Shown here: one piece after another, positions 36,514 through 45,459 of the stretch
Layout: each line of letters begins with the position of its first letter
Position numbering within the stretch: position 1 is the first letter of the stretch
Source of the DNA: G963662985 sp963662985
Lineage (GTDB): Bacteria > Chloroflexota > Anaerolineae > Anaerolineales > UBA11579
Reading direction: 5' to 3'
Assembly: GCA_963662985.1 (NCBI GenBank)
Contig: OY760067.1
Coordinates: 1,488,001-1,552,000 of the forward strand
Length of the DNA stretch: 64,000 nt
Made by a program: the position numbers and the translations under genes
The notes under the pieces: generated by a model
What the model was told of the DNA's origin: nothing
What the model saw: the letters and a program-made list of their open reading frames with translations, nothing else
Databases searched by the model: none

Positions 36514-37149
36514 TTGCTGTGCTTTCGCCACAGCTGCTGAACGATTGCTAACGTCTAACCTTGCATATGCTCTTGAAAAAGTATTACGGACGGTTGAAGG
36601 AGCCATATTTAAAATTCCAGCAATCTCTTCCATTTTATATTCTGGGTGAGCAGCTGCCAAACTAAGCACATTCATCATTTTTCCAGAAAGATCAGGTGTT
36701 TTTTTTCGAACATTTTCTGGGTTAATTAATTCATATGTTTCTTGTGAGAAAAAGACACCACCAGTTGAAATAGCAGTCACAATATTATTTAAGTTGTGGA
36801 TATTCTCTGAATCATCCTTTACGATATATCCTGAAGCGCCAGCTTTCATTAAGCTCTTAATCATAGATGGCTGGCTATACATTGAGACAACTAAAATTAA
36901 CACTTTTGGAAAATCTCGTTTAATATCTTCAATATATTTAATGATAGGATATCTATTATTATTTGTTTTGCTAACAGGCACACCTATATCTAAAATCAAA
37001 ACATTTATATCATTTGACTTTAACATAGGCATTAACTCTTCAGCATATTGTACAGAAGCAACTACTGATATATTATTGTCTTGTTCTAATCTATATCGAT
37101 ACCCATCAGAAATTATTATATGGTCATCTAGAATGCCTACATTAATCAT
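36472..37149 (-). CDS. comA: ComA-like response regulator (REC + LuxR-type HTH)
   Basis: 225 residues. The receiver domain has acidic pocket ILDDH near 6, phospho-acceptor Asp in VLILDIGVPV near 55 and conserved Lys in GYIVKDD. A LuxR/NarL-type helix-turn-helix fills ~155-210 (MEEIAGILNMAPSTVRNTF). It should be phosphorylated by the ComP-like kinase, since NarL-family regulators pair with HPK7 kinases. I chose the ATG at 37149, with AGGTGA at 37164-37159, over GTG 37161 and ATG 37158; all are in frame. The recognition helix differs from Bacillus ComA, so the target site must be found afresh. The last 42 bases are antisense to comQ. Confidence 0.82.
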   Translation of the reverse strand: MINVGILDDHIIISDGYRYRLEQDNNISVVASVQYAEELMPMLKSNDINVLILDIGVPVSKTNNNRYPIIKYIEDIKRDFPKVLILVVSMYSQPSMIKSLMKAGASGYIVKDDSENIHNLNNIVTAISTGGVFFSQETYELINPENVRKKTPDLSGKMMNVLSLAAAHPEYKMEEIAGILNMAPSTVRNTFSRAYARLDVSNRSAAVAKAQQLGILPPPIDNPTL

Positions 37150-37205
37150 TTTTTTCATCACCTAATCCCCAAAATAATTTATATATATAATGAATATACA
37201 ATAAC

Positions 37206-37282
37206 ATTGAAAGAGATTTCAATCAATATATACTAATCAAACAAAGTACAAATGTTTAATTGAAGATTAACGAATGTTTGAA
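37206..37282. promoter_or_regulatory. Inverted and direct repeats upstream of comA-like gene
   Basis: ATTGAAA (37206-37212) and TTTCAAT (37217-37223) form an interrupted palindrome about 60 bases before the comA-like start. Farther on, AATGTTT occurs at 37251 and 37273, two turns apart. These are candidate binding sites for an autoregulating response regulator, or for control of the divergent glgP. Confidence 0.4.
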
Positions 37283-37307
37283 TAATTAAAAGCTGCAAAT
37301 TGACACT

Positions 37308-37335
37308 TTGATAGTGAAATAATTTAGTGTATAAT
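37308..37335 (+). promoter_or_regulatory. Sigma-70-type promoter for glgP
   Basis: TTGATA at 37308-37313 and TATAAT at 37330-37335 are separated by 16 bases. Transcription would start near 37342, inside the operator-like palindrome. A nearby TTGACA at 37300 is too far (24 bases) to serve. Confidence 0.65.
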
Positions 37336-37336
37336 G

Positions 37337-37350
37337 TGGAAGCGGTTCCA
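37337..37350 (+). promoter_or_regulatory. LacI/CcpA-type operator at glgP
   Basis: TGGAAGCGGTTCCA has 5-bp inverted arms around a central CG, as in LacI-family operators and cre sites. It overlaps the expected start of transcription, a good place for repression by sugar status. No LacI-family gene is in the window. Confidence 0.5.
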
Positions 37351-37377
37351 GATAAATAAAAATATTAAGGATAATGA

Positions 37378-39540
37378 ATGAGTAAACAATCTTTTAAAAT
37401 AGAAATTCCAAATCATTTTGATTTACCCAAACAATTAAAACGTTTAGGTGAACTTGCTTATAATCTTTGGTGGACATGGGAAAAAGACTGCCAAAGAATG
37501 TATCGAGATATAGATTTTGATTTATGGGAAAAAACATATCATAATCCGGTGAAATTCTTAAGACAAGTTGAACGAAGTAGAATTAATGAAATGCAAAACG
37601 ATTTGCATTTTATGAAGAAATATAATGATGTGATTGAAGAATTTGATAAATATGTCCAATCAGAGAATACTTGGTTTGACACAACTTATCCAAAAAAGAA
37701 AAAAGAATTAGTTGCTTATCTTTCTTCCGAATTTGGGATGCATGAAACTCTCCCAATCTATGCAGGAGGGTTAGGTATCTTATCAGGGGATCATATCAAA
37801 GAAGCAAGTGATCTTGGCATTCCGATGGTTGGAGTGGGATTCTTATACACGAACGGTTATTTCTCACAAAAAATCACTGAAGATGGTTGGCAAGAAGCTC
37901 GTTATATGAATTTAAAATTTGAAGAACTTCCTGTTTCTCCTGTTATAGATGAAAATGGAGCACCACTAACTGTAAAAGTAGATCTTCCCGGTAGAGAAAT
38001 TTTAGTCCGAGTTTGGAATATTCAAGTTGGACGTGTTCCTCTTTATTTATTGGATAGCAATGTGGATGGTAACTCAGATGCAGATCGACAATTAACTGCT
38101 CGATTATATAGTTCTGATTTAGACCTTAAGATCACACAAGAAGTCATTCTTGGCATTGGAGGAGTTCGAACACTTCGAAAATTAGGTTATGAACCCACTG
38201 CATGGCATATGAATGAAGGTCATTCAGCTTTTAGTTCCCTAGAAAGAGCGCGTGAATTGGTAGTAAAGGGAAAGACTTTTGATGAAGCTGCTGATATTAT
38301 TCGTAAAAATACAGTGTTTACAACACATACACCAGTTCCTGCAGGAAATGAACAATTCCCACTATGGTTAATGGACAAATATTTTTCCCACCTTTGGACA
38401 CAACTAGGTTTAGATAGAGATCAATTTATGGACATTGCTCGCATGCAGCAACCTTGGGGTGAGACCTTCTCAATGCCTGTCTTAGCGATTCGTATGTCAG
38501 CATTTAGAAACGGTGTTTCTGAATTACATGGACAAGTAGCTCGAAAAATGTGGCAATTCTTGTTTGAAGATACCAAAGTTGAAGACGTTCCGATATCTTA
38601 TGTAACTAACGGAATTCACACAGGGACTTGGATGGCTCGTCGTTTACGAAATTTATTCTCTGAATACTTTGACCCGAATTGGAGAGAGAATATCGATGAC
38701 CCACAAGTTTGGGAAAAAATCAAAGATGTGCCAGATGAAGAACTCTGGGAAGTTCGTCGTCACTTAAAGAGAAAATTGATGATGTATCTTCGTGATCGTT
38801 CTCGAGCACAATGGTTACATGATGGGATTCACCCCGTTCAAGTTGTAGCAGGTGGTGCTTTATTAGATCCATATGCATTAACAATTGGGTTTGCTCGTAG
38901 ATTTGCAACATACAAACGTGCGAATTTAATTTTCCGTGATGTTGACCGAATTTTACACTTAATCAACGATCATAACCGACCAGTACAAATTATATTTGCT
39001 GGTAAGGCTCATCCAGCAGATGAACCTGGAAAATTATTAATTCAAGAGATTTATCGAATTGTTAAAAAAGCAGAATGTGGTGGTCGTCTAGTATTTGTGG
39101 AAGATTATGACATGAATATTGCCAGATATTTAGTACAAGGTGTTGATGTTTGGCTAAACACTCCCCGCCGCCCAATGGAAGCCTCAGGAACCTCAGGTGA
39201 AAAAGCAGCCTTAAATGGTGTCCTAAACTTTTCAGTGCTTGATGGTTGGTGGCGAGAAGGCTATAATGGCAAAAATGGTTGGAGCATAGGATCAGAGAAA
39301 GAATATGCTGATACAAATGCACAAGATGAAGCTGATGCTAACAGTCTATATGAAACCCTTGAAAATGAAATCATTCCCATGTATTATGAAAACAGAACCC
39401 CAGATGGAGTTCCGTTGGATTGGATGGAATATATGAAAGAAACTATTCGAACTTGTGGCCCCAATTTCTCCATGAGAAGAATGGTTAAAGAATATACAAC
39501 AGAACTTTATATCCCTTCGATTGAAAATGGAAAAAAATAA
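37378..39540 (+). CDS. glgP: Alpha-glucan (glycogen) phosphorylase
   Basis: 720 residues, of the shorter TIGR02094 type. The N-terminal region includes ELAYNLWWTWEKD, the middle SSEFGMHETLPIYAGGLGIL and WHMNEGHSAF, and the C-terminal PLP region TPRRPMEASGTSGEKAALNG with GFARRFATYKRA. It releases glucose-1-phosphate from glycogen or maltodextrins with phosphate. With the GH31 enzyme it suggests intracellular alpha-glucan use. AAGGATA precedes the ATG. The UPF0316 gene follows after 17 bases in the same direction. Confidence 0.95.
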   Translation: MSKQSFKIEIPNHFDLPKQLKRLGELAYNLWWTWEKDCQRMYRDIDFDLWEKTYHNPVKFLRQVERSRINEMQNDLHFMKKYNDVIEEFDKYVQSENTWFDTTYPKKKKELVAYLSSEFGMHETLPIYAGGLGILSGDHIKEASDLGIPMVGVGFLYTNGYFSQKITEDGWQEARYMNLKFEELPVSPVIDENGAPLTVKVDLPGREILVRVWNIQVGRVPLYLLDSNVDGNSDADRQLTARLYSSDLDLKITQEVILGIGGVRTLRKLGYEPTAWHMNEGHSAFSSLERARELVVKGKTFDEAADIIRKNTVFTTHTPVPAGNEQFPLWLMDKYFSHLWTQLGLDRDQFMDIARMQQPWGETFSMPVLAIRMSAFRNGVSELHGQVARKMWQFLFEDTKVEDVPISYVTNGIHTGTWMARRLRNLFSEYFDPNWRENIDDPQVWEKIKDVPDEELWEVRRHLKRKLMMYLRDRSRAQWLHDGIHPVQVVAGGALLDPYALTIGFARRFATYKRANLIFRDVDRILHLINDHNRPVQIIFAGKAHPADEPGKLLIQEIYRIVKKAECGGRLVFVEDYDMNIARYLVQGVDVWLNTPRRPMEASGTSGEKAALNGVLNFSVLDGWWREGYNGKNGWSIGSEKEYADTNAQDEADANSLYETLENEIIPMYYENRTPDGVPLDWMEYMKETIRTCGPNFSMRRMVKEYTTELYIPSIENGKK

Positions 39541-39557
39541 ATAATCAATAGGATTTT

Positions 39558-40088
39558 ATGACAATGACATTTACAAAAGAAGCCTGGCTAGCAGCTGGGC
39601 TTATTTTTTCACTAAGACTATTAAATACAGCAGTTGCAACATTTCGTATGATGATGACAGCTCGTGGAAGAAGCAACTTAAGTGTAGTATTATCTTTCTT
39701 TGAAGCTATTCTTTATGTTTTCACCCTAACATTTGTTGTTTCAGACCTAAATAATTGGCTTAGTATAACAGCCTATGCTTTAGGATATGCCTTAGGAAAT
39801 TTCACAGGGCAATGGATTGATCGAAAACTAGCAATCGGTCATATGCTATTGCAAGTTATTACATCTACCCATAGTATTTCACTCACAAAAGCATTACGTG
39901 ATGCAGGTTTTGCAGTAACAGAAATTGATGCTAGAGGAAAAGATGGTGCAGTAACTGTTTTAAAGGTTGGAGTTATGCGGAAAAATCAAGAAAAAGTGAG
40001 AGAAATAGTCACTTCAATAGATCCTTCTGCCTTTGTGACTGCAGAATCAATGACACCAATGTCCAGAGGATTTTGGGGAAATCCTTAA
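39558..40088 (+). CDS. UPF0316/DUF5698-type membrane protein with DUF2179-like domain
   Basis: 176 residues. Three hydrophobic helices fill the first ~90 residues (LNTAVATFRMMMTARGRSN with an AILYVFTLTFVV helix), followed by a soluble domain of ~80 residues (VTEIDARGKDGAVTVLKVG), the DUF2179 fold seen also in YitT proteins. Function unknown; a signalling or transport role is possible. It is probably co-transcribed with glgP and is followed by a terminator. Confidence 0.75.
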   Translation: MTMTFTKEAWLAAGLIFSLRLLNTAVATFRMMMTARGRSNLSVVLSFFEAILYVFTLTFVVSDLNNWLSITAYALGYALGNFTGQWIDRKLAIGHMLLQVITSTHSISLTKALRDAGFAVTEIDARGKDGAVTVLKVGVMRKNQEKVREIVTSIDPSAFVTAESMTPMSRGFWGNP

Positions 40089-40105
40089 ACAGATTTTTTA
40101 GATAT

Positions 40106-40136
40106 AAGTGAAGGAAAATAATTCCTTCACTTTTTA
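40106..40136 (+). terminator. Terminator after glgP operon
   Basis: AAGTGAAGGAA (40106-40116) and TTCCTTCACTT (40122-40132) form an 11-bp stem followed by a T run. Confidence 0.88.
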
Positions 40137-40233
40137 ATTACCCAACATTCTTCTCATAAATTTTTCTATCACGATGTAAATAAAAAACATGTATAATTGT
40201 TAAATAGGAAAAAGTTGAAAAGTGAGAGAGACT

Positions 40234-42834
40234 ATGACAAATTTATTTAATAAAAAATCATTATGGATAATATTATCTATGATTCTTTTAATAGTATTAT
40301 CTTCATGTTCAGTACTTAATCCACCTGAACCAACTTTAGAACCAACTTCAGCTTATTTAAAAAACAAAACAGGCTCTGTACATGTATTAGCAGATAATAC
40401 TTTGAATGAAATTTCAGTTGGTATGGTATTAAAAGATCAAGATTCATTAATTACTTATAAAACAAGTGATGCGACTATTCTTTTACCAGATCAATCCAGA
40501 ATTCAATTAGGTGAATTTACAACAATTAAGCTATTAAATACTGAAATCAATCAAGTTGATCCACTCCAAATTTCTTTAGAAAGTGGAGAAGTTTGGATTA
40601 CGTTAGAGTCTGGTGAAATGCAGGTAAAAACAGAAACAGGTGTTGCTTCGGTAAGTGGATCTGTAATGCATGTGTTCTATTCTCAAGTAACAAAAAACAT
40701 GATTGTCACTTGCTTAGAAGGAGTTTGCCAATTTGATGATATTCTTATTCCTGTTGGTGAAAAAGCAATTTTTTACTTTGACGGGAGTCCAACTGAATAT
40801 ATCAAACTATCTCAAGAAGATATTAATAATTGGGAAATAAGAAATCCAAACACTACACATAAACTTTCTCAGCTGACTGCTACTGCATGGTCATTGATTA
40901 ATGCGCAAGAAACAGCAACACCAACACCGCAGGAAAATACTGAAGAAGTAGGCCAAAATTGTGAATTAAACACATCATGGTTACCAAAGACAATAAAGGT
41001 TGGCGAGACATTATCAACAATTGCATTTTCCAGTGGGATTTCTATTGATGAATTAGCACAAGGGAACTGTATCAAAACAACTGATCGATTAACAGTTGGG
41101 AGTGTATTATTAGTCCCTGAAGCAAAACCTACTCAATCAAGTATCAATATATCTTGCGGTCCTCCGACAGGATGGATCACTTATACAGTTCAAGAAGGCA
41201 ATAAATTAGCTGACATTGCAGGAGCTTATCAAGCCACAATTATGTCATTGCAATTAGCGAATTGTCTTGGATCATCGCAAGCTGTTTTTCCAGGCATGGT
41301 GATTTTTGTTCCCAATGTAATTCCAGTGACATTAACACCCACTCCTACAATAACACCAACATTTATAATTGAGCCAAATACAAACACATCTGGTGGTACA
41401 TCAGGTGGAACAACTTCCGATGGATCAACAGCAGCGACAAGTACAAGCAGTGGTTCTTCATCAACAGTTGATGATGATGTTATATCTATTTCTTCAGATA
41501 GCGGTCCTGTAGGCTCAATATCTCAATGTAAAAATTCTTATGAAATACATGTAGATGATTCTGATCGCTTAGAGTTAGCACAGCTAATTTACGAATTAAA
41601 TAATAGTAATATATCCGGTGATAAGTACTTTAATATGAGAGATGAAGGATTTGACAGCTCCGGTTATGAAATTTACACAAAATTAATTAGCATAAATACT
41701 GCAGATACTCCTGGTGCTACCTCGGTTTATTACCGCTATAAATTTAAAGATCTTTTAGGAAATGTATACTATTATCCAGAACTTGGAAAATCACCATATC
41801 AATTTATCGACACATTATATTGTGATAGTGTAGGCAACACTTTACCAACAACTACATTTTCTATGCAACAAGGTCCAACTGGTGTTCAAACTGCCTGTAA
41901 TCTAGATTATCAAGCTCTAGTAACAAGTCCAGATGGTATTAAACAAGTTGAGTTAGTTTATTCAACATCAGACCCATCATTAGCAACAATTGAAGGCAAG
42001 AAATTGATGAATAAGGTAAGTGGAACATTGACAAAAGCGACCTATGATCTTCTTGATTATGCGATTACTGCTACGAATGGTGACACTGTATACTATCGTT
42101 TCGAAATGCAAGATCAAGCTTCAAACACAATTGTTGACACATATATATATTCATATACATCCCAAACTTGTACCACTGGCATAACCTCATACACAGTGTC
42201 GTTTAATACAGATGGGGGCACTTCAGTTTCAAATCAAACCATTCCATCTGGTGGAACTGTAACACAACCCTCAGACCCAACCAAAACAGGTTATACCTTT
42301 GGGGGTTGGTATGCAGACGCAGGATTTTCAACTGCTTGGAATTTTGCTAGTGATACCATCACATCAAACACAACTCTCTATGCAAAATTTACCATTAACA
42401 GCTATACCGTGAGTTTCGATACAGATGGTGGTACTTCTATTGGAGATGATACTGTTGATTACAATAATACAGTAACACAACCTTCAGACCCAACCAAAAC
42501 AGGTTATACCTTTGGGGGATGGTATGCAGATTCAGGATTTTCAACAGCTTGGAATTTTGCTAGTGATACAATCACAGCAAACACAACTATATATGCTAAA
42601 TTTACGATTAATAGTTATACCGTAACTTTTGAAGATAATGGAGCAGATAGTGTTGCGATTCCACCACAAACAATCCAATATGGACAAACAGTAACGAAAC
42701 CATCAGATCCAACCAAAACAGGCTCTACATTCGGGGGATGGTTTTCTGATGTAGCATTGACGATAGCATGGAATTTTGTTACTGACACAGTTTCTGGTGA
42801 TTTAACTCTATATGCAAATTGGACAACTCCGTAA
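40234..42834 (+). CDS. Surface lipoprotein: FecR-like, two LysM, three InlB-type repeats
   Basis: 866 residues. A lipobox LSSC near residue 25 leads to a FecR-like domain at ~45-180 (ESGEVWITLESGEMQVKTETG), then two LysM modules near 250-295 (IKVGETLSTIAFSSGISIDEL) and 315-360, a low-complexity Gly/Thr/Ser linker, a region of unknown fold with paired Cys, and three C-terminal Listeria-Bacteroides (Flg_new) repeats with the PSDPTKTGYTFGGWY core. It is likely anchored outside and binds cell-wall glycan through LysM. The ATG at 40234 follows a GAGAGAG stretch and is preferred to the GTG at 40222. Function beyond adhesion or wall binding is not clear. Confidence 0.8.
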   Translation: MTNLFNKKSLWIILSMILLIVLSSCSVLNPPEPTLEPTSAYLKNKTGSVHVLADNTLNEISVGMVLKDQDSLITYKTSDATILLPDQSRIQLGEFTTIKLLNTEINQVDPLQISLESGEVWITLESGEMQVKTETGVASVSGSVMHVFYSQVTKNMIVTCLEGVCQFDDILIPVGEKAIFYFDGSPTEYIKLSQEDINNWEIRNPNTTHKLSQLTATAWSLINAQETATPTPQENTEEVGQNCELNTSWLPKTIKVGETLSTIAFSSGISIDELAQGNCIKTTDRLTVGSVLLVPEAKPTQSSINISCGPPTGWITYTVQEGNKLADIAGAYQATIMSLQLANCLGSSQAVFPGMVIFVPNVIPVTLTPTPTITPTFIIEPNTNTSGGTSGGTTSDGSTAATSTSSGSSSTVDDDVISISSDSGPVGSISQCKNSYEIHVDDSDRLELAQLIYELNNSNISGDKYFNMRDEGFDSSGYEIYTKLISINTADTPGATSVYYRYKFKDLLGNVYYYPELGKSPYQFIDTLYCDSVGNTLPTTTFSMQQGPTGVQTACNLDYQALVTSPDGIKQVELVYSTSDPSLATIEGKKLMNKVSGTLTKATYDLLDYAITATNGDTVYYRFEMQDQASNTIVDTYIYSYTSQTCTTGITSYTVSFNTDGGTSVSNQTIPSGGTVTQPSDPTKTGYTFGGWYADAGFSTAWNFASDTITSNTTLYAKFTINSYTVSFDTDGGTSIGDDTVDYNNTVTQPSDPTKTGYTFGGWYADSGFSTAWNFASDTITANTTIYAKFTINSYTVTFEDNGADSVAIPPQTIQYGQTVTKPSDPTKTGSTFGGWFSDVALTIAWNFVTDTVSGDLTLYANWTTP
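42181..42831 (+). repeat. Three tandem ~213-bp coding repeats
   Basis: Three copies of a ~71-codon unit begin near 42190, 42403 and 42616. The first two are nearly identical in DNA around CAGACCCAACCAAAACAGG and GGTTATACCTTTGGGGG; the third has diverged (GSTFGGWFSD). The closeness of the first two suggests recent duplication or gene conversion. Confidence 0.8.
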
Positions 42835-42856
42835 ATATAATTTGAGATAAATAGAA

Positions 42857-42887
42857 AAAAAGGAACTTATTTTATAAGTTCCTTTTT
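42857..42887. terminator. Bidirectional terminator hairpin
   Basis: AAAAAGGAACTTA (42857-42869) and TAAGTTCCTTTTT (42875-42887) form a 13-bp stem between convergent genes. Confidence 0.9.
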
Positions 42888-42892
42888 ATTTT

Positions 42893-43957
42893 CTAAATAA
42901 TTACAATTCTTGTGCCTAAAGTTTTAGACGCCCTCTCGTGGATAGGTAATTCTGGCGTTGCCCAACGAAAAAGCCATTTTGCATCAGGATTGAACATATT
43001 CACACAACCTTTGCTCATTTGAACTCCAAAATTATGGTGCCAATATGCACCATGAATTGCATATCCTAACAATTGATCATCAAAAAACATTGTCCATGGC
43101 ACACCCGGAAGATCTTCATTGGAAGAAGCATTTACTAAACTTCCGGATCCCATATGTTTAGATGGCATTTTTGATTGAACATAATGTGTACCTGTAGGAG
43201 TAAGAGTAGAGATTCCATTGGTTGAATTTGAATTAATTCCTGAAGAAATCATTGTTCTCATCACTTCTTTTTCACCTTCAAATGCCTGAAGCATTTGCCA
43301 TCTTAATGATACAACGATATATTTGTTATCTTTTGGAACTTCAGTGTGAATGGGAGATAATTCACTTTCAGAAAAAATATGAAATGCTTTTGCAGGAGCA
43401 TAGAATTTTCGATCTCGCCATAATTCAGATTCTAAGGCATACCATATTTCTTTATCTGGACCTTCAACAGCATCTACAACCCAATGAGTGGATTCATAAT
43501 AAAGTCTAGAGTTTTCAATAGGAGTCCAACCACCACTTTCTGAGAAAGTATAAGGTTCTACAAAAGCCATTCTTAGTTCAGCTAAATCTCCCTGTTCACT
43601 TATATTTTCTAATGGTGTTTCAATTTGTTCTTCAAATACTTGAACAAATTTACTATGGATATACCCTTCTTTAATTCGATACCATAAAGGATTATTCGCG
43701 GGGCCATGAATTGCAGTGATTTCTTCTACTATATCAACAATTTCATCCCTAAAAAGATAACCAATCGTCTCAGCTCCATTAATTAAAGGTTTATCAAAAA
43801 TTGAAATTGATTCATACGTTATTCTTCCTTGAAGAGAAGAATTAGCGAGAGCTTTTTGTTTAAAGTTTAAATAAGGAGAGAGACCAATAGCAGAACTGGT
43901 CAAGGTCCCAATTTTCAGAAAATCTCTTCGGGACAAAATTTTATTATTTTTTGTCAT
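42893..43957 (-). CDS. L,D-transpeptidase (YkuD) with Tat-like signal
   Basis: 354 residues. The N-terminus LSRRDFLKIGTLTSSAIGL is a twin-arginine-type export signal. SH3-like segments precede the YkuD domain at about 220-350, which ends in AIHGAYWHHNFG and the active-site motif SKGCVNM near 327 with the catalytic Cys. It would make 3-3 cross-links or modify peptidoglycan-like material outside the membrane. It overlaps the upstream hydrolase by 4 bases, so the two are translationally coupled. Confidence 0.87.
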   Translation of the reverse strand: MTKNNKILSRRDFLKIGTLTSSAIGLSPYLNFKQKALANSSLQGRITYESISIFDKPLINGAETIGYLFRDEIVDIVEEITAIHGPANNPLWYRIKEGYIHSKFVQVFEEQIETPLENISEQGDLAELRMAFVEPYTFSESGGWTPIENSRLYYESTHWVVDAVEGPDKEIWYALESELWRDRKFYAPAKAFHIFSESELSPIHTEVPKDNKYIVVSLRWQMLQAFEGEKEVMRTMISSGINSNSTNGISTLTPTGTHYVQSKMPSKHMGSGSLVNASSNEDLPGVPWTMFFDDQLLGYAIHGAYWHHNFGVQMSKGCVNMFNPDAKWLFRWATPELPIHERASKTLGTRIVII

Positions 43958-45351
43958 TTTCTCAATCGTTCTTGTTTGAAAACTTCAAGTTCAAGTCTGG
44001 ATCTAGTGCCAGCTTTTTCTAATTGTTCGAATGTTTGACGCGTTAAATTAGTAATATTATTAGTTAAGTTCCACATTAGTTTACTTCCTAATTCAGGATC
44101 ATCCTCCACCAAAGCCAACAGGCGCGCTTGGTTTAGGCCAAGTATAACAGCACCTTCAGCACCAGAGATTAATTCTGCTATAGGAGTTTTGTGGTCGATC
44201 ATAGCCAATTCACCTGTCATATCACCAGGTCGAAGTTCAGAAAGTCGCTGAGGTTGTTGATTACGTCCCACACCATTTGTATTTGTCCATGCTTCCATAG
44301 TACCAGCTTGAACAACAAATAATTCTGGATCGTCTGGATTTTCTTGATAAATAGAGCGAAATGGAGGAAAAACATATTGATTCAATTGTGAAGCTAAACG
44401 GAACCGTTCATTATCATTTAAATTTTCTCCAATACTCGAAACACCTAAAAATTGTGCAGTTTCACGTACCTTCGCCAATTCAGCATCTCCAACAGGTTCA
44501 TTTAAATTATCAGTTAAAACAGGAACACCTAGGAAGGATGCGACAAATTTTTGTACAATTTGTTTTGCTTCAAATTGTGGCCAGTGACCAGCATTTGGTA
44601 AAATACGAAGATCCGCATCAAACATTTCTTCTGCCACAACACCTGCATCTCGCAATGGCACTGTATTATCTTCTGCTCCCCAAATAAAGAGGATAGGGGT
44701 TTGAATTGAGGATAATTTTCCACTTAAATTATTATTTCTCATAGCAGTAAAACATTCAGCTCTAGTTCTCCCACCACGGCGTTGACGAGCATCTGATCGG
44801 AGAACATGATATTCATCATCTGTAATTTTGGTACGGTCAGCAAATGAAATTCCCCTCATCATACGATCAGTAATACCACCAATGACCATTTCACCACCAT
44901 AAATGATAGCTCCCCCAATTCGTGTGCTTTCAACAAAGTTAATTGGTGCAATCAATAAATTTGTTGTAGTCGATAAAACGCCAGTAATAGTTGGTGAAAT
45001 ACAAACAATACGTTCAATTAATTCTGGAGTATGAATAGCAGCAGTTAAACTGGTCATGCCACCCATTGAGTGCCCAACCAAAATAACAGGTCCATTACTA
45101 ATCTGACGAATTAGTTCAGCAACAAGATCAGCATATCTTTTGATAGTGACACGTTCTTTTAAGTCTTCAGATTTACCATAACCAGGAAGGTCAATAGCAA
45201 TCACATGATATCGTTTACTCAACAATTCCATCAATGGTTGGAGTGCATAAGATGAACTTGACCATCCATGAATCAGAATTGCTTTTTGCCGGTTGGGAGA
45301 GCCCATTTCAACAGTATTAATTGATTGTCCGAGAACTTCATATATTGCCAT
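43954..45351 (-). CDS. Alpha/beta hydrolase fused to a cyclic-nucleotide-binding-like domain
   Basis: 465 residues. Residues 1-270 are an alpha/beta hydrolase: oxyanion region LIHGWSSSSYALQ, nucleophile elbow GHSMGGMTS near 97, acid in WGAEDNTVPLR, and His in NAGHWPQFE near 255. Residues ~300-440 resemble a CRP/cNMP-binding domain (VVQAGTMEAWTNTNG, LRPGDMTGELAMIDHKTPIAEL), including the GE dyad of the phosphate-binding cassette. Ligand-gated hydrolase activity is inferred, not shown. Substrate unknown. A TATAAT on the minus strand at 45399-45404 is a probable -10. Confidence 0.8.
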   Translation of the reverse strand: MAIYEVLGQSINTVEMGSPNRQKAILIHGWSSSSYALQPLMELLSKRYHVIAIDLPGYGKSEDLKERVTIKRYADLVAELIRQISNGPVILVGHSMGGMTSLTAAIHTPELIERIVCISPTITGVLSTTTNLLIAPINFVESTRIGGAIIYGGEMVIGGITDRMMRGISFADRTKITDDEYHVLRSDARQRRGGRTRAECFTAMRNNNLSGKLSSIQTPILFIWGAEDNTVPLRDAGVVAEEMFDADLRILPNAGHWPQFEAKQIVQKFVASFLGVPVLTDNLNEPVGDAELAKVRETAQFLGVSSIGENLNDNERFRLASQLNQYVFPPFRSIYQENPDDPELFVVQAGTMEAWTNTNGVGRNQQPQRLSELRPGDMTGELAMIDHKTPIAELISGAEGAVILGLNQARLLALVEDDPELGSKLMWNLTNNITNLTRQTFEQLEKAGTRSRLELEVFKQERLRK

Positions 45352-45369
45352 AATTACAACCTTAAATCC

Positions 45370-45400
45370 ATTAACTTTTATGTTTAATATTAACTTTTAT
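45370..45400. repeat. 12-bp direct repeat in leader of hydrolase operon
   Basis: ATTAACTTTTAT occurs at 45370-45381 and 45389-45400, 19 bases apart, overlapping and downstream of the -10 of the hydrolase gene. It may be a repressor site or a chance AT-rich repeat. Confidence 0.35.
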
Positions 45401-45459
45401 TATAGTTTATTTTTTTTCTTTATGGATATGTTCTTTTAATTTCTACCAAGACTATTATT

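Noticed and set aside
37300..37335. Promoter using TTGACA at 37300
   Set aside because: The distance to TATAAT is 24 bases; the TTGATA at 37308 gives a normal 16-base spacer.
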